A stretch of 18,867 nucleotides of DNA, from NCBI GenBank assembly GCA_002344975.1, contig DDUV01000009.1, forward strand, positions 654 through 19,520. Direction: 5' to 3'. Both the position numbers and the translations under genes were made by a program. Source of the DNA: Saprospiraceae bacterium UBA2329 (lineage in GTDB: Bacteria; Bacteroidota; Bacteroidia; Chitinophagales; Saprospiraceae). Numbering within the stretch: position 1 is the first letter of the stretch; the number at the start of each line of letters is the position of its first letter. The notes beneath the pieces were generated by a model. It ran no database searches. It was not told the DNA's origin and was given only the letters and a program-made list of their open reading frames with translations. Positions 1 to 7,286 of the stretch are shown here, one piece after another.

Positions 1-1010
1 TCGGTGTCGGGATTCAAGTGGCAGGCTACGCACGAAAATTCCGCATAATTACCGGCGTTGGTATGGCACTCCGAACACTGGTTCCAAACCCCTTCATGCG
101 CCCCGCTGTAGATCGGGAAGTACTGCGCATCGTGGTCGGAAAAAGTGGCTGGCATCCACCCGACATCCGTTGTATGACAGGCCGCACAATCATTAGGAAA
201 TCCTGCCTCAATGTGATTGGGATCGGATGCATTTTCAAAATCAGATTGATGACAAGCAACACAACTCGTTGGTGTTTGTGAGAATGGGCCTCCGGTGTGG
301 CAGGCTGCACAATCTTCAATTTGATGCCCCTTCGTCAGTGGAAAAAAAGAATGTTCTATCGGCTGAGCCGTCCACTCGAAAGCATCTACTTGGTGGCAAT
401 CCTGACAATTGATAGAAAACCCGGCATCCTGGTGGTTGGGATTGGTCGTATTCGAAAAATCACTGCCGTGACAATTGATACATGCATTGCCGATTCGGTT
501 GAATTCCAGGCCCGATTCCGATATGTGGCAGGCATTGCAATTGGCTGTGGCATGTGCGCCCAAAAGCGGGAACCCGTTATCGGTATGGAGTTCGGTGATG
601 TTGTCCACCAGCCAGCTGTTGGAGGTATGGCAGCGCCGGCAATCATCGCCAACGGTATTGCGATGTATATCGGTATGACAGGAAATACAGGCAGGGTCCG
701 CTTCTGAAAACACCAGGGTGGCGTGGCAGGACCGACAATCTGCAGCAGCATGAGCGCCACTCAGTGCAAAGTCCGTATCTGCATCGTGTTGGAATGTCTT
801 TTGGGCCTTTTCGACGGGCTTGTCGGTTGTTTTCGACACTTTATTATTGGGCGCCAAGGCATTGTTTTTCCAAAAAGCTGCCGGTATGTTCCAACTATCA
901 GATCGGTGGCAGGCAGAACAATCCATCTTCATCGCCGCTCCGTGAGGGCTTTGAGCCAAAATACTGCTGCTCATCAATAACAGCAGACATGATAGAAGAT
1001 GGCGGTACAA
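1..1010 (-). CDS. Exported multihaem cytochrome c (at least 12 haems), 3' end outside window
   Basis: The minus-strand frame is open from position 1010 to the left edge (about 336 codons, no stop), so the C-terminus is missing. The translation contains 12 CxxCH haem-c motifs, including CSACH, CRSCH, CISCH, CRRCH, CNACH and CINCH, with extra histidines between them that could serve as distal ligands. I chose the TTG at 1010-1008 as start. A stop (TAA) lies four codons upstream, and the next ATG (974) would remove the leucine-rich signal peptide (about residues 4-18, ending SILAQ). The signal peptide implies export and periplasmic haem attachment. It is a tandem paralogue of the next gene upstream (1077-2165), nearly identical through the middle of its N-terminal half and diverged later. 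It probably carries electrons in the periplasm; the partner and acceptor are not known. The TTG start is the least certain part. Confidence 0.88.
   Translation of the reverse strand, partial: MYRHLLSCLLLLMSSSILAQSPHGAAMKMDCSACHRSDSWNIPAAFWKNNALAPNNKVSKTTDKPVEKAQKTFQHDADTDFALSGAHAAADCRSCHATLVFSEADPACISCHTDIHRNTVGDDCRRCHTSNSWLVDNITELHTDNGFPLLGAHATANCNACHISESGLEFNRIGNACINCHGSDFSNTTNPNHQDAGFSINCQDCHQVDAFEWTAQPIEHSFFPLTKGHQIEDCAACHTGGPFSQTPTSCVACHQSDFENASDPNHIEAGFPNDCAACHTTDVGWMPATFSDHDAQYFPIYSGAHEGVWNQCSECHTNAGNYAEFSCVACHLNPDT
478..965 (-). repeat. Duplicated cytochrome segment, copy A
   Basis: Highly similar to 1639-2114 in direct orientation (offset 1161 nt, changing to 1149 nt after a 12-nt indel near the haem-free linker). 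It covers the N-terminal half of the left-edge cytochrome gene. Confidence 0.88.
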
Positions 1011-1076
1011 AATACTTATTTATTGTTCGAACGATGAAGATGCTGTCTTTGACTATAATTACCAGATTCATTCACT

Positions 1077-2165
1077 TTACTCTTCCCCTCTGGGATGACA
1101 TGAATAACAGGCGCTGCTTTGAAAAACATAACCATTGATACCTCGATGTTCTTGTGCCAGCTCTCCGGCATTATTATGCTCGTGACAATCTGTGCAACTG
1201 AACTGTGAAAAATCTCCGGCATTGGTATGACAATCTACACATGCATTCCATTCGCCTCTATGGTTTCCACTGTAAATTGGAAAATACATTTGGTCGTGGT
1301 TTTGGAGCGATGCAGGCATCCATCCCGCTGTAGTATGGCATAGGTCGCATTGCGTGGGAAAACCCGCGCTGACGTGGTTAGGGCTGTTAGTGTTCTGAAA
1401 ATCATCTTGATGGCAAGAAAAGCATGCTCGGCTGGTCATCGAAAAACTACCTGAGTTGTGGCAACGACGGCAGTCCTTAATGTCGTGTCCAAGTGTTAGG
1501 GGAAAGAAATCGTGAAGTATGCCCTCCGAAGACCACATCGGAACATCTACCCGATGGCAATCTTCGCAATTGATGGAATACCCGGCCTGCTGGTGGTTGG
1601 GATTGGTCGTATTCGCAAAATCATCATCGTGACAATTGACACAGGCATTGCCGATTCGGTTGAATTCCAGGCCCGATTCTGATATGTGGCAGGCATTGCA
1701 ATTGGCTGTGGCATGAGCGCCCAAAAGCGGGAACCCGTTATCGTTGTGGAGTTCGGTGATGTTGTCCACTAACCAACTGTAGGAGGTATGGCAGCGCCGG
1801 CAATCGTCGCCAACAGTATTGCGATGTATGTCGGTATGGCAGGAAATACAGGCAGGGTCCGCTTCGGAAAATACCAGGGTGGCATGGCAAGACCGACAAT
1901 CAGCTCCCGCGTGTGCGCCACTTAGTTCAAAGTCCGTATCTGCATCGTGTTGGAATATCTTTTTGGTGTTATCGGTTGTTTCCGACACTTTATCATTGGG
2001 CGCCAAGGCATTGTTTTTCCAAAAAGATGCGGGTATGTTCCAACTGTCGGGCAGATGGCAGGCAGAGCAATCCATTTTCATCGCTGCTCCGTGAGGGCTT
2101 TGCGTGAACGCTGTTCCGCCGGTTAGAAAGAGCAGAACGAGTACGATAGTCGCATGTCGTGACAT
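1077..2165 (-). CDS. Exported 13-haem cytochrome c
   Basis: This 362-residue protein starts with a signal peptide (hydrophobic about residues 6-20, ending GTAFTQ). It has 13 CxxCH motifs starting at residues 33, 90, 106, 122, 156, 175, 200, 232, 248, 273, 309, 324 and 353. No CxxCH-free globular domain is evident, so it is essentially a haem-packing polypeptide. Repeated phrases such as F-P-L-x-G-x-H followed by C-x-x-C-H, and N-P-N-H, supply histidines likely to act as distal ligands (bis-His c haems, as in cytochrome c3/c7-type families). It lies 62 nt after the 23-haem gene and 66 nt before its own duplicate, in the same direction, so an operon is likely. Expected in the periplasm as an electron carrier or store. 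Substrate-level function cannot be read from the sequence. Confidence 0.93.
   Translation of the reverse strand: MSRHATIVLVLLFLTGGTAFTQSPHGAAMKMDCSACHLPDSWNIPASFWKNNALAPNDKVSETTDNTKKIFQHDADTDFELSGAHAGADCRSCHATLVFSEADPACISCHTDIHRNTVGDDCRRCHTSYSWLVDNITELHNDNGFPLLGAHATANCNACHISESGLEFNRIGNACVNCHDDDFANTTNPNHQQAGYSINCEDCHRVDVPMWSSEGILHDFFPLTLGHDIKDCRRCHNSGSFSMTSRACFSCHQDDFQNTNSPNHVSAGFPTQCDLCHTTAGWMPASLQNHDQMYFPIYSGNHRGEWNACVDCHTNAGDFSQFSCTDCHEHNNAGELAQEHRGINGYVFQSSACYSCHPRGEE
1639..2114 (-). repeat. Duplicated cytochrome segment, copy B
   Basis: Partner of 478-965. Long stretches are identical or differ by single bases, whereas the 3' halves of the two genes are clearly more diverged. Confidence 0.88.
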
Positions 2166-2227
2166 AAGGCTCTCTATTTCAAAATGTAAATGAATGACTT
2201 TTTACTAAACACACAAACATTTTTTCA

Positions 2228-4075
2228 TTATTTGTGGCAGTCCCGGCATTCGAAGCTTTCAATTTTATATTCTACCACCATCTGACCTTCTAATTCAATT
2301 GATTTGTGGCAGGCCGAGCACGCAACTTGCGCATGTTTGCCTTCCAGCGGGAAGCGGGTCTTGCTGTGGTCGAAATATTGAGCGCCCCAGCCTTCAAAGC
2401 CATGACACCGACGACAATCCGTGACGCCGGCCTGCTCAAACTGCCGGCCATGCACATTCTCGTGACAGGCCACGCAATCTTGGCGCGTTCCGGCAAAACG
2501 GCCTTGGGGATATTGTGCATCTCCGGCATGGCAAGCCTTACAGCTTGTACGTTGGTGGGCGCCTTCCTGCTTGAATTTTGTACCGGAGTGATCAAACTGG
2601 CCCAGCTTTTTCCATTCGGAAGTGACATGACATACGGTGCAGTTTTGATCGGGATAATATGAAGCAGAAATACTGCCTTTGTGTACGTCCGTGTGGCAGT
2701 CAACGCATCTTATGCCGATGTTTCTGAACCGCCATCGGTTTTCGCTTTTCAAATGACAGGCAAAACAAGGCGTTGCAGTGTGTGCTCCGGTGAGCGGAAA
2801 AGCGGTGCGGGCATGTTGCTCTATTGTAAAGTTGGAGAGTTGAAAACCGTCGGTAGTGTGGCAAGCAGCGCAATCGGGCGCAGTGTTGTTGACGACAAAT
2901 TCGCCCTGATGATAGTCGGTATGGCAGGCTGAACAAGTGTTGTGCGGAAGCGGGTCGGTAAATCTGTCTGAAGTGTGGCACTTTCTGCAATCCACCTGAC
3001 GATGTTTACCTTCCAGAGCAAAATTGGTAAGGCTGTGGTTGAACGCGCCGGTATTGATTTGTGTAAAACTCTTTTCATTATGACAATCAGCGCATTGCAG
3101 CCCGAATTTTCCTTCGTGCGCATCCTTGTGACAGGTATTGCAGGCCTCGGTTTTTACACCTTTCTTATCTTGAAAAATGATCGCAGGCGGGGCATCCAGC
3201 TTGTGGCAGGAGGCACAATTGACGTGTTGGTGCGCCCCCTTGAGCGGAAACTGCGTTTTGCTATGATTGTATCGCTTCAATCCTGCCAGGTAGGTAAATG
3301 ACTGCTCCGTATGGCATTGTTTACAATCATTTCCCAGGTTGTTTTGGTGTGGGTCTTGGTGGCAATTGTTGCAGTTGGCAAACGGCAGGCCCGTAAAGAC
3401 CTGAAATTCTTTTCCGTTTCGGGTTTCGGTTTTGTGGCATTGCGCGCATTTTACCTCTGTGTGTTTGCCTACCAGTTGGAATTTGCTTTTGTTGTGATCA
3501 AATTTTGAGGCCGGAGCGAAGGATTCGGTCGTATGACAGTTGGCACACTGATTGGACAAGGTACTCTGGTGGTAGTCGTCGTGGCAGCCGATGCAGGCTT
3601 TTTGCAAGCCGAGGTAGGTCTCTGTTCGCTTTTTCAATTTGGGGTCTCCCACAAAATCCGGGCGATGACATTGCCGGCAATCTGTAGTTTTGTGCGCTCC
3701 TGTGAGCGGGTAACCGGTCAGTTGATGATCAAATTGCTTCTCATCAAAACGCACCATGTCGAAATTGACGCCATGATGATCGCTGTGGCACTCGATGCAT
3801 TCTTTGCCGGCAATGGCTTTGGATGCGTGATAGCCCGTTTTTTTGTCCACCCTGCTTTTGATTTCTGAATGGCAGGCCAAACATTTCTCATTAGAAATCT
3901 TTTGCCCCAAAGTGTGGCATTGGGTACAATTGGCCACGCCTTCCAAATGCGCGTGTGCCTTGCTCAATTTACCCGGAGAAATTTGGGATGTGGCCGGAAT
4001 CCATGCAGCCAACATGCCGATAACGACCCACCAGCATATCATTGCCGACTTGCCTTTTGGAAATCGGTTGTTCAT
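2228..4075 (-). CDS. Exported 23-haem cytochrome c
   Basis: The 615-residue product has an N-terminal signal region (basic residues to 9, hydrophobic 11-27, ATSQ near 28-31). It carries 23 CxxCH motifs from residue 50 to residue 614, about one per 25 residues, and ends one residue after the last motif. The chain is built of a recurring unit: C-x-x-C-H, then F-x-H-x-x-x-x-F-x-L-x-G-x-H, then the next C-x-x-C-H. The repeated F-x-H and G-x-H histidines fit distal haem ligands. It resembles long cytochrome c3/c7-like or 'doubled CxxCH' proteins. Its ATG overlaps the stop of the upstream flavoprotein by 4 nt (ATGA), implying translational coupling and a direct functional link. Likely a periplasmic electron wire or capacitor fed by the inner-membrane components. 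I do not recognise a named orthologue. Confidence 0.94.
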   Translation of the reverse strand: MNNRFPKGKSAMICWWVVIGMLAAWIPATSQISPGKLSKAHAHLEGVANCTQCHTLGQKISNEKCLACHSEIKSRVDKKTGYHASKAIAGKECIECHSDHHGVNFDMVRFDEKQFDHQLTGYPLTGAHKTTDCRQCHRPDFVGDPKLKKRTETYLGLQKACIGCHDDYHQSTLSNQCANCHTTESFAPASKFDHNKSKFQLVGKHTEVKCAQCHKTETRNGKEFQVFTGLPFANCNNCHQDPHQNNLGNDCKQCHTEQSFTYLAGLKRYNHSKTQFPLKGAHQHVNCASCHKLDAPPAIIFQDKKGVKTEACNTCHKDAHEGKFGLQCADCHNEKSFTQINTGAFNHSLTNFALEGKHRQVDCRKCHTSDRFTDPLPHNTCSACHTDYHQGEFVVNNTAPDCAACHTTDGFQLSNFTIEQHARTAFPLTGAHTATPCFACHLKSENRWRFRNIGIRCVDCHTDVHKGSISASYYPDQNCTVCHVTSEWKKLGQFDHSGTKFKQEGAHQRTSCKACHAGDAQYPQGRFAGTRQDCVACHENVHGRQFEQAGVTDCRRCHGFEGWGAQYFDHSKTRFPLEGKHAQVACSACHKSIELEGQMVVEYKIESFECRDCHK

Positions 4076-5397
4076 TTGGCGTGCTTTTTCATGGTATAAC
4101 CAAATCGTTTGGTGATTTCTATGCCGGCTTTCTGTAAAAACTCGGTTGGCAACTCGCCTCCTGCAAAAATGTACACCAAATCGTTGTCCAAAGCCAATTC
4201 TCCGTCTATTCCCTCTCCTTTCAGAAAGACTTTTTCGGAGGTAATGCGCGCCACATTGGTATTGAATCTGGCGTGAACCTGCCCGCGCTCCATGGCCGCC
4301 ATGATGTTTTCCCGGTTTTTGGGTTTGATCCGGCTGAACTTATCGTTGCGATATGAGAGCGTTACGTTGTTTTGCGTACCCAACAGCATGGCCGCCTCTA
4401 CTGCGGAGTCGCCGCCTCCCACCACCAACACGTTTTTGCCCTGAATCTGCTCCGGTTCCAGCAGCCGATAGGCTACTTTTTCGCTTACTTCTCCCGGTAC
4501 GTCCAGCTTACGCGGGGTGCCCCGGCGACCAATAGCGAGCAATACGTTTTTGGCCCACAATTGTTCTCCTTTCTGCGTAAGTACATGAAACCCGCCCTTG
4601 TGAGGCACAATGGATTCGACTTTAGTATGCTCTTGTATATGGATGTTGTTCGACGTGAGGGCTTGGTTCCAAATATCGAGCAGCTCTTGTTTGCTCGTAT
4701 CGTACAACTTCATTTTGCCGTACAAGGGCAACTCTACCGGCGAGGTCATTACAATTTTTGACCGAGGGAAAGTAAAAACCGTTCCGCCCAGCGTGTCTTG
4801 CTCTATGGTCAGAAAATTCAGGCCATTTTTTTTAGCCGTAAGAGTAGCTGCAATCCCTGCCGGCCCTGCTCCAACGATAATCAGATCATACCCCTCGCCT
4901 CCCTTCGGAATGCCGGCTTTAATCATATTTTCAACGGCAAGTACGCCCTGCTCGATACTGTTTTTGATCAATCCCATGCCGCCCAGTTCGCCGGCAATAT
5001 AAATGCCTTCTACATTAGATTCATACTGCTCGCTTACATGTGGCAAATCAACGCCTCTCTTCTCTGTTCCAATGACTAAAGTGATGGCCTCTACCGGACA
5101 CGCATGAAAACAGGCGCCGTGCCCCACACAATTGGAAGCATTGATGAGCGTGCCGCCTCCTTGGAGAATGCCGAGAATGTCTTTTTCCGGGCAGGCTTTT
5201 ACGCAGGCGCTGCTTTTGATGCAGATGTCGAGGTCTATGACGGGATGTAGGGAAACAGGTTCAAAGAGTCCTTCTTCCTTTGCTGTTTCTATCTTAGCAG
5301 CCACTTTACGCGATGACTTTTGTACACTTTTGATGTACAAAAACACTATCGAAGCGCAGATACCGAATAGAATACTATATATAATAACCTCTTCCAT
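4072..5397 (-). CDS. Membrane-anchored Fe-S flavoprotein NAD(P)H oxidoreductase
   Basis: 441 residues. An N-terminal membrane helix (about 4-21) is followed by a basic stretch, placing the rest in the cytoplasm. Residues 59-100 form a ferredoxin-like domain with two C-x5-C-x3-C-P motifs (C59/C65/C69 and C90/C96/C100). The canonical second cysteine of each is replaced by S62 and H93. A thioredoxin-reductase-like flavoprotein follows: FAD site GAGPAG at 176-181, NAD(P) site GGGDSAVE at 327-334, and a C-terminal FAGGELP near 411-417. No CxxC redox-active disulfide is seen in the flavoprotein part, so it is not a thioredoxin reductase. It sits 16 nt after the b-type cytochrome gene and overlaps the 23-haem gene by 4 nt. 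The likely role is to oxidise NAD(P)H, or reduce it in reverse, and exchange electrons with the membrane cytochrome b. Confidence 0.88.
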   Translation of the reverse strand: MEEVIIYSILFGICASIVFLYIKSVQKSSRKVAAKIETAKEEGLFEPVSLHPVIDLDICIKSSACVKACPEKDILGILQGGGTLINASNCVGHGACFHACPVEAITLVIGTEKRGVDLPHVSEQYESNVEGIYIAGELGGMGLIKNSIEQGVLAVENMIKAGIPKGGEGYDLIIVGAGPAGIAATLTAKKNGLNFLTIEQDTLGGTVFTFPRSKIVMTSPVELPLYGKMKLYDTSKQELLDIWNQALTSNNIHIQEHTKVESIVPHKGGFHVLTQKGEQLWAKNVLLAIGRRGTPRKLDVPGEVSEKVAYRLLEPEQIQGKNVLVVGGGDSAVEAAMLLGTQNNVTLSYRNDKFSRIKPKNRENIMAAMERGQVHARFNTNVARITSEKVFLKGEGIDGELALDNDLVYIFAGGELPTEFLQKAGIEITKRFGYTMKKHAK

Positions 5398-5413
5398 CTA
5401 ATTTCACATCGTT

Positions 5414-6283
5414 TTAAAAAATCCACTTATATCCTAAAGCAAGCGTTATGCCAGTATGCAACAGCACAATAACGAGCATGATGAGAGCAAAGGGTAAATG
5501 CGCTACATGCCAGTATCTGAACAGCTTGTGCATGGTTTGAAGTCGGGCAATCCGGTTGTTCAAACGTATCTCACCACTAATGAGCTTTGTCAATCGAGCT
5601 ATTTCCTTCACAGGCAATCCTTTCTTTTTCAAATCTATTTTGATAGACCTGACAGCGCGCCTATCTTCAAAATATTTGGAAATGATACCACTGATCAGAT
5701 TCTTGTTATACACCAAATCATGTGAATTGACCGCAGATACAATGGCACCATACGTTTCGTGGGGAAGTTGGTAAGTATCGCGCATGAGTTCTCCCAAATT
5801 GAGTTTCATTGACTGTACTTCACCCAAAGACAAAGCCCGACCTTCGATGGTACGCGGTATTTGAACATAAATGTACCTTCCAATGATGCCACTCACCACC
5901 ACAGCCACCATACTCCAAAAAGCAATCGAAACAATGCCCCCAAACTTAAATGCTGTATGGAAGAGTATCATAACCGGGCCAAGACTGCATAGGAAAATGT
6001 GAAACTCCAGCCAATATTTCAACCTGCCTAATCGAGCCAGGATTTTCCATCTTTTTCTTACAATGTACAAAGTGACCCCCACCAACATCAATAAGGTACC
6101 TGCAATGCCCAAACCGTGTCCATAGATTCCGCTGGGTTTGAATTGGTCGTGATCGGGATGGTAAAAACGCTCTTCTATGCTCGTGGAGTAGTAAGAAACA
6201 CCTTTGTAAGCTAATATCGCAGTCACAACGATCACAGTTAGAACCATGATGGCGATATACAATCGGTGAACCGAAGTTGTCAT
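5414..6283 (-). CDS. Membrane b-type cytochrome, putative bis-haem quinone-independent conduit
   Basis: The 289-residue protein has about five membrane helices (near 9-29, 54-75, 94-114, 117-140 and 262-284) and a large basic loop (about 141-255). That loop should be cytoplasmic by the positive-inside rule, as should the basic segment 76-90. Histidines fall in two tiers. H95 with H259/H262 lie near the cytoplasmic face, and H56/H109 with H276 near the periplasmic face. This arrangement suits two b haems spanning the membrane, as in cytochrome b561 or ferric-reductase-like proteins. It is the first gene of the operon that continues with the flavoprotein and multihaem cytochromes, so it is the natural inner-membrane link. 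I do not recognise a close named family. Haem ligation is inferred, and quinone involvement cannot be excluded. Confidence 0.78.
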   Translation of the reverse strand: MTTSVHRLYIAIMVLTVIVVTAILAYKGVSYYSTSIEERFYHPDHDQFKPSGIYGHGLGIAGTLLMLVGVTLYIVRKRWKILARLGRLKYWLEFHIFLCSLGPVMILFHTAFKFGGIVSIAFWSMVAVVVSGIIGRYIYVQIPRTIEGRALSLGEVQSMKLNLGELMRDTYQLPHETYGAIVSAVNSHDLVYNKNLISGIISKYFEDRRAVRSIKIDLKKKGLPVKEIARLTKLISGEIRLNNRIARLQTMHKLFRYWHVAHLPFALIMLVIVLLHTGITLALGYKWIF

Positions 6284-6303
6284 GTATTATTTATGCTTGT
6301 TTA

Positions 6304-6311
6304 TAAATTTG
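6304..6311 (+). promoter_or_regulatory. Bacteroidota -7 box for the FKBP-like lipoprotein gene
   Basis: The plus strand reads TAAATTTG, matching TAnnTTTG, upstream of the plus-strand lipoprotein gene. No convincing -33 box is visible. It lies 6 nt from the minus-strand box at 6318-6325, and the two promoters point across each other. Confidence 0.4.
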
Positions 6312-6317
6312 CGGCAG

Positions 6318-6325
6318 CAAAGGTA
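6318..6325 (-). promoter_or_regulatory. Bacteroidota -7 box for the cytochrome operon
   Basis: The minus strand reads TACCTTTG, an exact match to the Bacteroidota -7 consensus TAnnTTTG, about 35 nt upstream of the cytochrome b ATG. I see no good TTTG -33 element at the expected distance. Transcription would begin near 6312 and give a short leader. Confidence 0.55.
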
Positions 6326-6397
6326 ATCTTTCGATCGTCAGGACGGTAAGTCAGGTGCTGATTTAGAATGATTCTGAATTCACTAACACGCTATAAA

Positions 6398-7279
6398 ATG
6401 AAACATGTAATTCAATCTCTTGCATTTAGTAAATGGTTGGCTGTCATCAGCATTTTCGCGATTTCATGCTCTACGCAGTCTCCCGATTCGAAAGAAAAAC
6501 GCCCTACACTTGGAGACTTCGCCTTCTACCGCTACGAAGTCCGGCAGGGCGATTCCACCCTCTTTCAATCTTTCAAAGAGCCGGGCGATACCTCGCAAAC
6601 CTTTGTAGAATCTCTTGACCTCCACAGCGGCAACCTCATCATGGAGGAACTCATGAAACGCCTTCCCACAATGGCTTCCGGAGACAGCATCGCTTTTGAT
6701 TTCGGGCGGGGTTTGCAAGGGCGATTGCACCTGCTCCATTTTATTACCAAAGACGAGTATCCTGCATACATTGCCGAGGGCGACAAAAGCCGGGCTGCAT
6801 TCGAGGAGCGCTTGGAAGCGATCAAAAAAGAACTTGCGAGATTGGAGCCGGAGTACCACCGCAGAGCGCCGGCAGTAGCCGACAGCATGGCGTATTGGGT
6901 GGGTGAATTGAAAAAACCGGAATTCAAAGCAGCCTTACAATCATACAATCCTGGTATTCAATACCATCTGATTCGAAAGGGCGACGGCCCAACGGCCAAT
7001 AAATCATCTTCCTGGACCTGGGTGCAGTTTTGTGCGGCCTTGCCGAATGGTGAAATTTTGCACAATTCTTACGAATCGCTCCCGGTGCTGGCCAACCGCC
7101 GCGGTGCGCTGATGGCGCCCTGGATTGAAAAATCTGTGGTGCAGTTTCCTGAAGGCAGCCTCGTTTTATTGGTTGTTCCTTATGAATTGGCTTTCGGCGA
7201 AGAAGGCAATGTCCCCGTGCCCAAAGGCAGCGAAATGTATGTGCTGATGGAGATTTTGAGGGCGAATAATATGTATTGA
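6398..7279 (+). CDS. FKBP-type peptidyl-prolyl isomerase-like lipoprotein
   Basis: Starting at the ATG at 6398 gives 293 residues with a compact lipoprotein signal peptide ending FAISC (C24). An ATG at 6368 would add ten residues before it and is less likely. The C-terminal 100 residues look like a divergent FKBP domain: an initial Y-H-L-I-R-K-G-D-G-P strand, a central F-P-E-G-S segment, and the end V-P-Y-E-L-A-F-G-E-E-G then V-P-K-G-S-E-M. The N-terminal half has a weaker FKBP-like region (about 25-115) and a charged helical linker. It would be lipid-anchored in the envelope, helping periplasmic proteins fold or simply binding peptides; catalytic activity is uncertain because the domain is divergent. 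It is divergent from the cytochrome operon and converges with the next gene, with 7 nt between the two stops. Confidence 0.75.
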   Translation: MKHVIQSLAFSKWLAVISIFAISCSTQSPDSKEKRPTLGDFAFYRYEVRQGDSTLFQSFKEPGDTSQTFVESLDLHSGNLIMEELMKRLPTMASGDSIAFDFGRGLQGRLHLLHFITKDEYPAYIAEGDKSRAAFEERLEAIKKELARLEPEYHRRAPAVADSMAYWVGELKKPEFKAALQSYNPGIQYHLIRKGDGPTANKSSSWTWVQFCAALPNGEILHNSYESLPVLANRRGALMAPWIEKSVVQFPEGSLVLLVVPYELAFGEEGNVPVPKGSEMYVLMEILRANNMY

Positions 7280-7286
7280 TGCCCGA

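Noticed and set aside
26..760. Open frames on the minus strand at 26-319 and 386-760 and on the plus strand at 297-707
   Set aside because: They are in other frames of the left-edge multihaem gene, whose own frame is open throughout and rich in CxxCH motifs.
2166..2227. Possible promoter between the 23-haem and 13-haem genes
   Set aside because: Only an off-spacing TACATTTTG and a distant TTTG are present, with no exact consensus. Read-through from the upstream genes is simpler.
4072..5397. Annotation as thioredoxin reductase
   Set aside because: The flavoprotein fold fits, but the redox-active CxxC is absent, and there is an N-terminal membrane helix with a ferredoxin-like domain.
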